Below, piece after piece: positions 1 to 11,219 of a stretch of 64,000 nucleotides of DNA. The notes under the pieces were generated by a model. The model was not told where the DNA came from and searched no databases. It saw only the letters and a list, made by a program, of their open reading frames with translations. Where the stretch lies: the NCBI GenBank assembly GCA_050084515.1, contig CM114273.1:27652001-27716000 (forward strand), written 5' to 3'. Numbering within the stretch: the first letter of the stretch is position 1; each line of letters opens with the position of its first letter. The position numbers and the translations under genes are program-made. This DNA comes from Blasia pusilla. Taxonomy: Eukaryota > Marchantiophyta > Marchantiopsida > Blasiales.

Positions 1-652
1 GGTCGCCTTAGATCTATCCGGCCTTAGATCAACGCCTCCGACGCATGGGTGCACAATCGTGAACTCTGCGTGCCAGGTTTCAACGCCCAGTCGACTCCCA
101 CCGATGTCCCTATGCCGTTTACCAACCATCAGTGCAGCAGGAAGGGCGTCTCTATCTAACTGTTAAGCGCCGCGCTCACTTCGCTTACAAAAGCGCTAAC
201 TCGAGCGTCCGTCCTTGTCACTTATTCAGGTTTCTCTTGGTGCACTCTGATGGCCGATGTAACATAAACAGAGATTATTCTCCACTTATCAACAACCTCT
301 CCCTTAGGTGGTGCTAAGGGACATGAGACGTCCTTATCAAATTGAGCCATCGCTATTCCCTGTCCACCATCTATTGGTGTTCCTGTCCCGCATCCACGTC
401 ATCGTCGTCGCCGTTGGCTCCTCCGGCCCTGAATCATTGCTATGCGGATGACCACTCCATGCCAAACGGCTGGAATAACCTACGCCATCCCAACTGTGTT
501 AGTTTTTTCCGTGCCCAGATCTTGTTTTCTTACAAACATCATAGCCTTTTTTAAAGGTGAGCTTTATGAAATTATAGTTACGTTTTTTTTACTTGAAATG
601 TCTAATTTATATTGATAATTTAATCTGCTCTTGTTAAATTTCCAGTGTCGGA
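1..652. other. Left flank, no gene seen
   Basis: No coding region is supported here. The short open frames show no recognisable motif. The 5' end of the Helitron that follows should lie in or before this stretch, but Helitron 5' ends carry little signal (a leading TC) and I could not place it. Confidence 0.4.
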
Positions 653-1096
653 TTGAGCCTAACTTACGGTATGTCAACTCACTCATTGAGCTACAAGAGG
701 CCGTTAATTGTGAAAGAAATTGTAATAATTACGAGTCATGAATATGTGGTAGAGAGAGATGAGCATAGATTTTCATTATCTCGCTCAGAAAGAAAACGAA
801 AATTGTTTGATGTGGACTCTAAATTTTCTGCTGCTATTTCAAATGGTTTCAATGAGACTGAGGAGGTTAGAGAAGTCTCAATAGGCCAGGAAATTTTGAT
901 TACTCTCAATAGTAATAAGAGTTACTCTATAGATAGTTGCCCTCTTGAAGATCTTGACGATGGGGAATATTCTTCTACTTCCCTCTATGATTCAGAGGGA
1001 TGGTATGTTGGTGATGAGTTCGACATGGAATATAGGCATGTGGATTATGCGGATTTAGACATTAGTGACGATAGTCGAGATATTGGAGATAAGTAG
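653..1096 (+). CDS. Acidic hypothetical protein upstream of Helitron 1 Rep
   Basis: A 147-codon open frame with an ATG start and TAG stop. The product has a basic patch in the middle (SRSERKRKLF) and a strongly acidic C-terminal third rich in Asp, Glu and Tyr. I see no catalytic motif, signal peptide or membrane segment and do not recognise a family. It is collinear with the Rep/helicase gene and has similar base composition, so it is probably an accessory Helitron frame or a 5' exon. I found no in-frame splice to the next frame, which argues for a separate small gene. Confidence 0.4.
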   Translation: MSLTYGMSTHSLSYKRPLIVKEIVIITSHEYVVERDEHRFSLSRSERKRKLFDVDSKFSAAISNGFNETEEVREVSIGQEILITLNSNKSYSIDSCPLEDLDDGEYSSTSLYDSEGWYVGDEFDMEYRHVDYADLDISDDSRDIGDK

Positions 1097-1374
1097 CCAA
1101 AAGAGTACTATATATTGTTTATATTCAATTAATCATCAAAAAACCATCTTCGTTTTGTTTTCAAATATGTCTGTTTGAGATTGCTGAGTTGAGCAAAGGA
1201 TCAAGTTTCATTTCTTTGGGAGTGGAGTGACTCAAAAAAGTAAGTCTTCTCTGCTTGTGTACTAATATTCATGTGTGGAAATTTAGTATCCTTTTCTATT
1301 GAGTATTTATTTTATTATTTTAAAATATTTATTTTATTAAAATAATTGTATGGATAATGCAGGATACTCTATAA

Positions 1375-1947
1375 ATGAGTGTTGAAGATTTAGGCTTTAG
1401 CGATGGTGAGTTCTATGTTCCTCTTGATGAACAAGAAAGGGATTATACACCTATAGATGTCGACATCGTAGAGGTAATACAAATAGCAAGTCCGGAGTAT
1501 GTTCCATCACGGATCATTGAAAATAGGAATAATGCTTCAAGTCCTGGCTATGTTCCATCGCCGATTTTTGAAAACAGGGATAAGGCTTCAAGTCCTAGCT
1601 ATGTACCATTGCCGATTTTTGAAAATGGGATTAATGCTCCTAATGTTAATATTAGCCCTTTGAGAAATGATCAGAGTTGTAGTTATGATGAGAGTGCATC
1701 TAGGATTTTAACCACGCCCGTGGTGAATCATCATTCTATTTCACAAGGAGTAGTTGGAGGTCATGAGGGAGAAGAAGATACAGATTCCACACATGATTGA
1801 ATCCCTTCCTCGGACCCTATAGCATCTAGCCATTCATTTGTACGTGATTGTTGCGGGTCGGGGTCATGGGAAATTAGTGACTGTCATACAATTTGCTCGG
1901 AGGACTCAAGTGAGATGAGTACGGCTGAGTCTCATTGCCCATTAGAA
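1375..1947 (+). pseudogene. Ser/Pro-rich repeat protein of Helitron 1, one in-frame stop
   Basis: From ATG at 1375 the frame runs to a TGA at 1798-1800 and continues in the same frame to a second stop at 1945-1947, about 190 codons in all. Residues 40-85 hold three tandem copies of a unit of about 20 residues with the core ASSPxYVPxPIFENR. The remainder is rich in Ser, Asp and Glu. A stop lies just upstream in frame, so the ATG is the likely start rather than an exon join. No known domain is visible. The position between the 5' end and the Rep gene suggests an accessory Helitron product; function unknown. Confidence 0.45.
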
Positions 1948-2137
1948 TGATTTTCCCATTTCATATTTTTTTATTAAAACTTAAGTTATGTGTTGCTCTA
2001 TTTTTTATATAGAATATAATATTCACGTACCAAGACTTGAGTTTAAGCTTTTTGGTAAATTTTTTTCTTATTTTTTCTAATATATTTTGATATATTGTCA
2101 ATACATATTTTTCTTGGATGGTTGATTTTGTCACAAG

Positions 2138-5100
2138 ATGGATGAATCTCAAGAGGAACCATTGAGGCGGAATGAAAAAAGACCATTCGCAGACATTACC
2201 AATGTAGTCTTTTTACCTAATGTGGAGCATGATCATCACATTTCATGTAGTCCACCATCTTCTAAGCGGATTTCGGAGGAAACAGAGAAGCTTGCATATA
2301 AGAAGGCTAGAAGGGTTGCATCTCAAAGAAAGAGAAGGGCGCTTCACGATATGCGATTCGTAACTCATTCAACGAATTTGTCATCTCCACTGTAAGGATG
2401 CTTTGCATTATGATAATATAATGATATCGTAACTATATGTGCACACTCTAGATTTGTTGTGTGACTTTAATATCTTTCATGTTTGTGCTATAGACTTCCA
2501 AATCCATCGAACCCGCAACGGTTACGTGATATACATCAAATTGTGAGAGCTCAAGGACAAAAGCGAAGACATGCTAAATTAGTTCAATTGAGATCTACTG
2601 AAGCTATTGTGAATGTTCCTTCGATGGAAGAATTACAACCACCCATTATCGATGACTCATCTGCCACAAATAGTAGAAGGTATTTATTTATGTATAACAT
2701 TTCTATCATTTCTTATGAATATATTCAGAAGTATATTTCCTATTTTGACTTTTCTTATTCTTTGTCCAGGTTGGGAGCAACACCTACCAATGGCAATCTT
2801 CATGCTTCAATAGACACTACATCATCTCCGATGTATGTTTCTTCCACTTATTAATTTCTTATTTTTGTTTGGTCTTTTTTGAAGTTGAAAATTTTAATAT
2901 GATTATTATGACTTGATTTTTATAAATATTTTTTTCTCATTCTACCACTCCCGTCCAACCCCCGAGGATTACATGCTATGCTTCAAGTTGCAAGAGCAGA
3001 AGGCCAGAGAAGGAGGCACAATCTTCTTCCTACAGAAGAAGTCGAGGCCATGACTACTAATGACTTTCATGCTCAAGCTAATATAAGGTATGCTTAAATT
3101 TATAAGGTGGTCTTAAATTTTTATGAATGATTTCTAATAACAACATTTTTTGCAGGCCAATAATGGTACATCATGAAGTTGAAGCTATTCCAAACTCTAG
3201 GATTGTGGTTGTACCATCTCCAATGTATATTTCTAAATTGTATATTCAAATTCTAATATAGATATGTTTGTATGTATATTTGTTTTTATTATAATCATAT
3301 ATATTAATTTCTTAATCTCTACTTGGAGTTTTCGAGTTCCTACCAATCCTCTACGATTATGTCACATGCGTCAAGTAGCTCGAGCTGAGGGCCAAAGAAG
3401 ACGACGTGCTCATTTGGATGAAGTACATGAGTTTTCAGATGTTGGCGATCCGTTGATAAGGAGTGATGCCAATGGATCTAATCGTGAAGGCCACATGGAA
3501 GTGAATGAAGAGGATGTACATGCCTCGATTCCAAATGTGGGATCTTTTTTGGATGAAGTACATGAGATTGCACATGTTGGCGATCTGTTGATGAGGAGTG
3601 ATGCCACTGGAGCCAATTGTGAAGGAAATGAAGACAATGTACATGCCTCAATTCCAAATGTGGGATCCAGAAGGGTTGTGAACTTGAAAAAGTTGCTTAA
3701 TATTGCACGTATTCCTAACTTTGAAGAAAAGCACATTCGAATTCTTAGGTTGTTGGGAGACCATATTGATAGTACGACTGGCCATTTTAGTGTTGGACTT
3801 ATGAATGTTATTTGTCCGAGTTGCAATGCTCTACATTGGAAGTGTGAGAGAGTGAAGTATACTAGGTTTATAAGCTCGCCTTTTGGTATGTGTTGTGGGC
3901 ATGGTAAGATTCAATTACCATATTTGACAGCTTCACCTTCTATACTAGCAGAATTACTTTCTGGTAGGAGTTCAAATAGTCTTCATTTTTTGCGCAATAC
4001 ACGTGCCTATAATAGTGCTCTTCAATTGGCTTCTACTGGCGCCCATGTGATAGAGCAACGAGGTGGTACAGGAAACTTCAGGATTCAAGGTGGTGTATAT
4101 CATTCTATTGGACCTCTTCATGCTGAAAGTGGTGCTCCTCCACAATTTGCGCAGATTTATATTCATGATGATGAGCATCAGATGGAATATAGAAGAAGGA
4201 TTATGAGTGGAGATTATTGGGATCAATTGAGGCCAGAGATCTTAAGGGGATTACAAGATATGTTACATGCCCATAATCCATATGTGGCTCTATTTCGAAA
4301 TGTGGCTATTGATCCATGTAATTCTGACTTCCATATTGTTCTTAAGGGTAGTAAGCGAGGTCTCGATGCCAAACTATACACCTTGCCTGTTGCTTCAAAG
4401 ATTGCAGCTATCTTGCCAGGAGATGGGAGTGAGCCAGTAGAAGGACGTGATATTATTGTTCGCTTACATGGAGGAGGGATTCGTCGTCTATTAGATCTGA
4501 ATGAAGCCTATATCCCATTGCACTTTGTTTTGCCTTTTGTTTATGGTGAAGCAGGTTGGCATCCAGGGATACCTTTGCAAGTGCAACATAATCATAGACA
4601 TGATGCGCCGTTAAGAGGGGATGCTATCATGGAGGAGGATGAAGATGATATTGTACAAGGAGGAATGCAAGGTGAAGTAACCACTCATGAGGCGAGTTCA
4701 AAGACCATTACTGCTTTACAATTTGCTTCATTTAGACTTCAAATGCGAGCTAACGCTATGGATAATAATCGGTTGCTGAGGTTTGGTCGTCTTACTCAAG
4801 AATATATGGTGGATATGTATGCGACTATTGAAATGCTGCAGCTAACTTGGATACGATTGCATCAAAAAGAGTTGAGAGCTGATTTATACCAAGGTGTCAG
4901 AGATGCCATGACTCGGCATGATGTGAACGGTCAAGGCTTAGGGAGACGTATTATCTTACCTTCGTCTTTCATAGGAGGACCCCGTCACATGCATCAATTG
5001 TACCATGATGCTATGGCCATTGTGAGATATTTTGGGAAGCCAGACTACTTTTTGACTATGACTTGCAACCCTAAATGGCCTGAGATTACTGGTGCTCTGC

Positions 5101-8100
5101 TTCATGGGCAATCAACGTCTGATCGTCCTGACCTGGTTGTACGTGTTTTCCAACAAAAGAAGAAGGAGTTATTGAGACTTATATTGGATAAGCATATTTT
5201 GGGTCGAGTAGTAGGATGCATTCATGTTGTCGAGTTCCAAAAGAGAGGGCTACCACATGTGCATATCCTAGTTATTCTTGCTTCTGAGGATAAGCCAAGG
5301 ACAACCTCCAATTTTGACTATATTATGTCTGCTGAGGTCCCCAATCCTATCACTCATCCTAGGCTATATTCTACTGTAAGAAATTGTATGATTCATGGTC
5401 CGTGTGGAGTAGCACATCCAACTGCACCTTGCACGGATAAAACGACAAAAATATGTTCCAAAGGATACCCAATGCCGTTTGCATCAATGACAATGGAGAA
5501 TGAGGATGGATATCCTATTTATAAGAGGTAATTCATTGGTTTTGTTGTTTATTTCATGATTTAATGCTCTTTTATTAGTGTGCTATGTATGTCCTCAACT
5601 ACTAACAAGCTCTATATGTGTTTATGCAGGCGTGATAATGGCAGATTGATTAATAAGTCAAATCATGACTTCGATAATCGTTGGGTGGTTCCACACAATC
5701 CAATGTTATGTACTTTATTTGATTGTCATATAAATTTGGAGATAACAAATAGCATCTTGGCTGTAAAGTACTTTTATAAGTATGTATACAAGGGATCTGA
5801 TGCCATATCATATACCTTGGCAAATACTACGTCATGCGAGGATACTATTGATGAGACATCATTATATCGTGATGCAAGGTATTTGGATCCTTCTATCTTT
5901 CAAGATCTCCCTATTTTTTCCTATGATATTATGTGGGAGCCTAACAATATTTATATTGTGTGGTATGAAGGTGTGTTTCTTCTTCAGAAGCATGTTGGCG
6001 AATCTTCAAGTTTAGTCTACATGTAGAGCAACCAAGTATTGTGAGATTGATTGTTCATCTTCCAGACAGTTAAATGGTATATTTTCATGGGCAAGATTCA
6101 TTGGGTAATATTATGGAGCGAAGTAAGGAAACCACTCTCACTCAATGGTTTGCAACAAATGTTTCTGATTCGACTGCGCGACAATATCTTTATTTGGAGT
6201 TCCCTTCTCATTACTCTTGGAATAAGAAGCAATGGCATTTGCGTAAACGTGCAAGAAAAGGATGTGGACATCCTCTTGGACGTTTGTATATGACAAACCC
6301 AAGTAAAATTTCTATTCTCTGTTAGATTACAATTATTAAGGCAAAATTTTAGTTAAAGTTACAAACACATTCGTGCTTTCTTCCTAATATTTTTTTTTGG
6401 CTAATCCTAGCTGAAGGGGAGCGTCATTGGTTACGATTACTTCTCCATAATGTGAGAGGAGCTCAATCATATCAAGATTTGAGAACTATCGATGGTGTAG
6501 TTTATCCTACCTTCAAAGAGACTGCTATTCAAATAGGACTTTTGGAGGACGATAGAGAGACCTTTTCTTGCTTTGAAGAGGCGGTTGTCATTCGCACTGG
6601 CTATTCATTACGTCTACTCTTTGCCATCAATCTTCTATATAATACACCTTCTCTTCCGGCTATAGTGTGGGAACATTTTTTGGTTCCATTAACTGAAGAT
6701 CTTCTACATCAAAAGCGTGAGGTAATATGCATGCCTTTTGTTAAGTTCATTTTTCTCTTACGAGTTTTTTAATGTATTTTATTTATGTTTTAACTTCTAT
6801 ATTTGTTCCTTGTAATAGAGAATTGGTATTCCCACCCTTCCATTGAATGTTCACATTATCAATCTTGCGTTATTGGAGGTCCATTACCATCTTCAAGATC
6901 ATGGTAAGAGTATGGCGGACTTCCCCGACATGCCTCAACCAGATTTCCAAGCTCGTAATTTATCTATTTCGCGTCTAGAAGAGGAAGAGCTTTGCTACGA
7001 TCATGATATGCTTTGTGAACGTGTGAGAGCAGGAGAGATATCTTTAAATGATGGACAACGAGTTGTTTGGGAAGTTATTTGTAATGCTTTTCGCGATGTC
7101 TTACAAGATGCGCCACCTTCTGTAAGTGGATATTATGCATAGTAAATTTTAAGATGACTTTTTTACTCTTTAAATCTCTTTAAGTTTTTTTCTTTTTAAA
7201 GTGCATTTTTGTCACTAAAAATATGGATTTTCAGGAAAAAATTTCTTTATCGATGGTCTTGGCGGAACAGGAAAAACCTTTTTGTACAACCTTCTTCTTG
7301 CAATGGTACGGAGCGAGGGTCATATAGCTCTTGCAGTTGCATCTTCAGGAATTGCCGCTTTATTATTGGATGGAGGTCGTACTGCTCATTCTCAATTCAA
7401 GATTCCTATTCAAGTACATGAAAGCTCCACTTGCAAGTAAGTCTTGATTTAAGATTTTGGTTCCTTTTACTTTATAATTATGGCATGCATATTATTGTTA
7501 TATTCTTAGATTTATCCTTCATAAATATTCCTCACATATTATTTTGTTATCTATTTTCTAGCCTATCGGTCAATAGTGATATGGCCCGCCTTATACAAAA
7601 GGCGAAGTTGATCGTGTGGGATGAAGCTCCTATGACCCATCGTCATGCATTCGAGGCCATTAATCGTACTTTCCAAGATATCATGGGTTTGATGGATAGT
7701 CGATTACGAGACTTGCCTTTTGGGGGGAAGATCATTTTATTCGGTGGTGACTTTTGACAACTTCTTCCAGTTGTTCGTCGTGGAGATCGTGCAACAATTG
7801 TGCGTGCAACATTGAGGAGATCTCTTATTTGGTCTGACGTGAGATTATTGAAACTCACTACCAACATGAGAGTTAATACTTTACAAGGTATTTAAGAATT
7901 AACCTAATATTTTTCCTTTTTCATTTCATGTGTTTTTTTTTTAGTTTTAATATGTACTCATTTCTTGATCTTATATTTTTCGTAGGATATGCACAAGAAG
8001 AGCAAGAAGCGTTTGCAACGTGGTTATTAGAGATAGGAGAGGGTCGAGTACCATTACATTTGGACCTTGGAGAGGATTTTATACAAGTTCCGGATGCGAT

Positions 8101-8926
8101 AATTGTAAAAACGACAAGGATGAATGATCTCATTGACGTTGTTTATGGACACAATGTTAATAAGTGGAGTGACATTGATTTCTTGAGGGGTACATCCATT
8201 TTGTCAACCAAGAATACAACCGTGGATATTATAAATGCGGAAATCATGTCTCGATTTCCAAGAGAGGTAATATTTATGTTCTTGAATATCATTATTATAT
8301 TTTCATTACCTATTGCTACATTTTTCTATCATCGCTCTTATTATTAATGATTTATATTGTTTTTGCAGGAGCATACTTTCTTGAGTGCTGATACCGTTTC
8401 CGACGATGAGATGAGACTTGTTTATCCGACAGAATTTTTGAACACATGTTTACCATTTGGATTGCCACCTCATTGTTTGACTTTGAAGATTGGAGCTCCG
8501 ATAATGCTATTACGGAATATGAATGGAGCCAAGGGACAAGCAAACGGGACTCGGCTGGTGATAGCTGGCTTTAGTAGACATCTTATAGATGCAAAAATCA
8601 TCACTGGAAAAAACATCGGAGCTCTAGTTTTCATTCCACGCATTCCATTGATTGCGTCTGATTCTAGCCTACCATTTGATTTGCGACGATTTCAATTTCC
8701 TATACGTCCTACTTTTGCAATGACGATTAATAAGTCTCAAGGTCAAACATTAGATAGAGTTGGTATCTACTTGCCTAATCCAGTATTTTCTCATGGGCAA
8801 TTGTATGTTGCCTTGTCAAGAGTAGGCTCGAGGAATTCTATTCATATTATGACAGATAATGAAAAGGCTATTAACAAAATAGGTGTTTACACTAGGAATG
8901 TTGTATATAATGAAGTGCTAAATTAA
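2138..8926 (+). pseudogene. Helitron 1 Rep/helicase (RepHel), multi-exon, inactivated
   Basis: This is the transposase of a rolling-circle transposon: a HUH-type Rep nuclease fused to a PIF1-like SF1 helicase. Exons read in order with GT-AG borders near 2138-2391, 2494-2679, 2770-2832, then a main exon 3329-5527 and 5630 onward. The HUH motif reads KRGLPHVHILV (about 5,245-5,280). The two-tyrosine motif reads KYFYKYVYKG (about 5,767-5,796). Helicase motif I reads [11 protein letters not shown] (about 7,255-7,290), motif II VWDEAP (7,615), and the C-terminal motifs TINKSQGQTLD and YVALSRV end the protein at 8926. Lesions: TAA at 6071-6073 where Gln is expected, TGA at 7755-7757 where Arg of GGDFRQLLP is expected, and an out-of-frame insertion of about 90 bp at about 5,895-5,988, just before the EACWRIF block. 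No extra domain follows the helicase. Confidence 0.88.
2494..3420 (+). repeat. Triplicated exon module in Helitron 1 Rep N-terminus
   Basis: Three successive exons at about 2,494, 2,943 and 3,329 each start with the same coding module, roughly PxNPxRLRxMxQVARAEGQ followed by RRRxxL. Each is followed by a short acidic linker. The first and third have usable AG acceptors; the second has CAT where CAG would be expected, so it may be skipped. Within the main exon a block of about 43 residues beginning LDEVHE (3,417 and 3,552) is itself duplicated. The module is basic and could bind nucleic acid; that is inference. Confidence 0.6.
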
Positions 8927-9043
8927 AATTAAAATAACATTACATGTGTCAAGTGTTATATTGGTATGCTTTTTAGACTTTGTAATACTTTATCCATTGA
9001 AAAAAATTTGATATGATTAATTTTGTATATGCTAAATTTTGAT

Positions 9044-9073
9044 GCCGGTGCATCGCACGGCCATTCTTACTAG
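9044..9073 (+). other. Helitron 1 3' terminus: hairpin plus CTAG
   Basis: The hairpin GCCGGTGC-ATC-GCACGGC has a one-base bulge. It is followed by CATTCTTA and the terminal CTAG at 9,070-9,073. This is the standard 3' end of plant Helitrons. The base after it is A rather than the usual T. Confidence 0.7.
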
Positions 9074-9470
9074 AGTGAGGATGCCCGTGCAACGGTAAAA
9101 GTCTACGCTTCCAGCCAACTGAGGTCAATGAATCACGAAGCTTTGGGAGGTAGTTCTAGACGAAAGGTGATCATTTTTTGAATACTTACAAGGTTTCCAA
9201 TACTACGTTGCAAGAACAACTCAACTTTCACCTTTCAAGAAGTCGCTCTTTGTTCGAGATACCATCAGACAACTCAATTCAGTACAAAAAAGTTGTTTCT
9301 ATCACTCTGTTTCATTATCTCTAATGGGCAGAGACCTAATTAAAGGTTCTCCCTCGACGTGTGTAAACTTCCCACTCCTCGATGGAAGGAGAAAAGCCCC
9401 AAACTAAGTAACGAGGGAGTTTTATGTGCTAAAAATTGACGTCGGTGCATCGCACGGGCATTCTCACTAG
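9071..9470. mobile_element. 400-bp unit bounded by two Helitron 3' termini in opposite orientation
   Basis: The left edge reads CTAGAGTGAGGATGCCCGTG. Its reverse complement resembles a Helitron 3' end. The right edge ends GCATCGCACGGGCATTCTCACTAG at 9,470 and is followed by T, as expected for a Helitron insertion site. The two edges therefore form an imperfect terminal inverted repeat of about 25 bp made of Helitron 3' ends. The interior has no coding sequence. It may be a small non-autonomous element or two abutting Helitron ends. Confidence 0.5.
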
Positions 9471-9833
9471 TTATATTTACTTCCATCCGGTTGTTAAAAA
9501 CTCTAGACTTCATACCTAAGGTCGAGAATTCTGCAAAGTAACTTGCATTTTACAACTTCCATTTTCGGAACCGAATATTGCAGGGACTGTAATTATTTTT
9601 TCTCTTATTAATCAAAGTAAGTGAATATTAATGATGAGTAGTTTAAATTACTCATCATTAATTGATTGAAATAGATCTCTAGTGCTTTAAGGAAGGTGTC
9701 ACAATTGGATTGGTTTAAAATTCCAAGTGTCTAAAGGAGGAATATTCCAAAATCAAGAGGGCACTCTCTCATACTAATATATATTAGAAGATATCCATCG
9801 CAAAGTAGGCTTCCATGAAACTTGCCCGACACA
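9471..9833. other. Non-coding stretch, nothing recognised
   Basis: AT-rich sequence without a supported gene. A short near-palindrome lies around 9,630-9,660 (TTAATGATGAGTA and its complement). Confidence 0.4.
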
Positions 9834-9839
9834 ATCTAT

Positions 9840-10392
9840 ACAAGGTTGTACACAGAAAAAGTTCGTGTCCACGGACTTATGTCCGTCCCTAAGACGGACA
9901 TGTCCGTGGGGGCCCGGGTGCCCACGGCCCGCATCCGCCCTGAGTCCACCTCGCCAGTAACGTAAATATGGGCTTGACATCCTGCATCTATTTTTTTTGG
10001 GCTCGGCATCCCGCCCTAGGCCCACGGCTAGGCTTCTGTCGGGCCCATAACCCAGCCCACACCCTGCGCACACCACAGGCCTTGACTCCGCCTAGTCCGG
10101 GCTTCGCTGTAGGCCTAGCATGGGCTTGAGACCATCATGCGGGCCTAGCCACGGGCCTTGAGCCTGCGTAGTGCGGGCCTAGCCCATATTGTAGGCCAGG
10201 TTGCAGGCCTCGTACTGGCTAGACAAGTGCACATAGGCTGCACACCCATTCGATCCTTGACCTGCCAAGCGTGCACCCGTTCTCGTGTCCTGAGCCCGTG
10301 TGGGCCATCCGAGTAGCAAAAAAACCTGTGCGGGGGAACTGTTGGACATGTCCGTCCCATGGACACACTTGTCCGTTTCCGTGCAACCTTGA
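9840..10392. mobile_element. Non-autonomous TIR element (MITE-like), 553 bp, GC-rich
   Basis: The ends match as inverted repeats over roughly 60-70 bp: left ACAAGGTTGTACACAGAAAA, right complementary through CAACCTTGA at 10,392. The flanks carry the direct repeat ATCTAT at 9,834-9,839 and 10,393-10,398, consistent with a target duplication. Inside the left end a strong hairpin (9,869-9,908) pairs ACGGAC blocks. The interior is GC-rich and encodes nothing convincing. The superfamily is not identified. Confidence 0.6.
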
Positions 10393-10559
10393 ATCTATAT
10401 TATTATTGGAGAGTCCCCCTTCATTTTGCAAACTCATCTCCTCTCAAAACTCGGCATTTTCAGCCAATGGGATCACTCCCCTTCCGAACCAATAGGATGG
10501 CTCAAACTTAATTTAAAATGGCACTTGAGAATAATGAGAGTTAATTATGGGAGGTAATG

Positions 10560-10590
10560 TAAACCCGTGCATCGCACAGGCTTCCACTAG
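10560..10590 (+). other. Second Helitron-type 3' terminus
   Basis: CCCGTGC-ATC-GCACAGG is a short hairpin followed by CTTCCACTAG ending at 10,590. It is very similar to the ends at 9,073 and 9,470, so a non-autonomous Helitron probably ends here. I could not fix its 5' end; the AT-rich start near 9,765 is a candidate. Confidence 0.45.
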
Positions 10591-11219
10591 GGAAATTTTA
10601 AGCCCTCCTACTTCAATAAAATTCATTACCTTGTACGTTAATTCTAGTTTTGTACGTCTATCTAGTATCAAAACCCCACTCCAAATTATGTGATTAGATT
10701 TATAATTTCCATTACAAAAATTTCTTAGCTTTTCATTAAAAAACACATCTCTATTATTAAGGAAGGATGAGGTTTTTTTTTTTATCAAAAAACACCTCTC
10801 CAATTAACATATGGCAGTAGGGAAAAAACAAATTTCATCAATATGGGCACCAAGAAAATTTTTGGGCAACATATTTAGTGGTTTTGTGCATAACTCTATT
10901 TGTACACTAGTAATAGGAATGGAATTATACCTTCTCACAATGGGATGTCCACGACAAACATAGACATGAAGCAAGGGAGAAAGCATAAGGAGTTTGAAAC
11001 ATTATATTCAAAATTTTCTTATGACAAGAAACTTTTAGTTGGCCAGAAAGTTGAAGTATTTCACATTCTTCTCGTTTGAGGCAAGAACACACTCCAAATA
11101 ACGACCATGTAGAGAAAGTCTCTTACAAACCCTTCAATCCACCAAACAATTAAGCTTTTTTCCCCATCTCTCCCTCACTTCTCAACACACTACATACTCT
11201 TTCTTAACCACAAATATCG
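10591..11219. other. AT-rich non-coding stretch
   Basis: No gene, RNA or repeat is recognised here. Short open frames on either strand lack any motif. Confidence 0.4.

Larger units (their letters stand above)
653..9073 (+). mobile_element. Autonomous Helitron 1 (rolling-circle transposon), slightly decayed
   Basis: The element carries a multi-exon Rep/helicase gene (2138-8926) and two small upstream frames. It ends at 9,073 with the expected Helitron 3' structure: a short hairpin (9,044-9,061, stem GTGC/GCAC) about ten bases before a terminal CTAG. Helitrons move by a HUH-endonuclease rolling-circle mechanism and lack inverted repeats and target duplications. The 5' limit is unknown; 653 is only the first open frame. 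Almost all of the Rep/helicase sequence can still be read, so the copy is young relative to the gypsy debris further right. Confidence 0.85.

Noticed and set aside
5893-5990. Intron in Helitron 1 between DARYLDPS and EACWRIF
   Set aside because: GT and AG are present, but no pair restores the frame; treated as an insertion.
9774-10437. Cys/Gly-rich frames on both strands
   Set aside because: They lie inside the GC-rich TIR element and are products of base composition.
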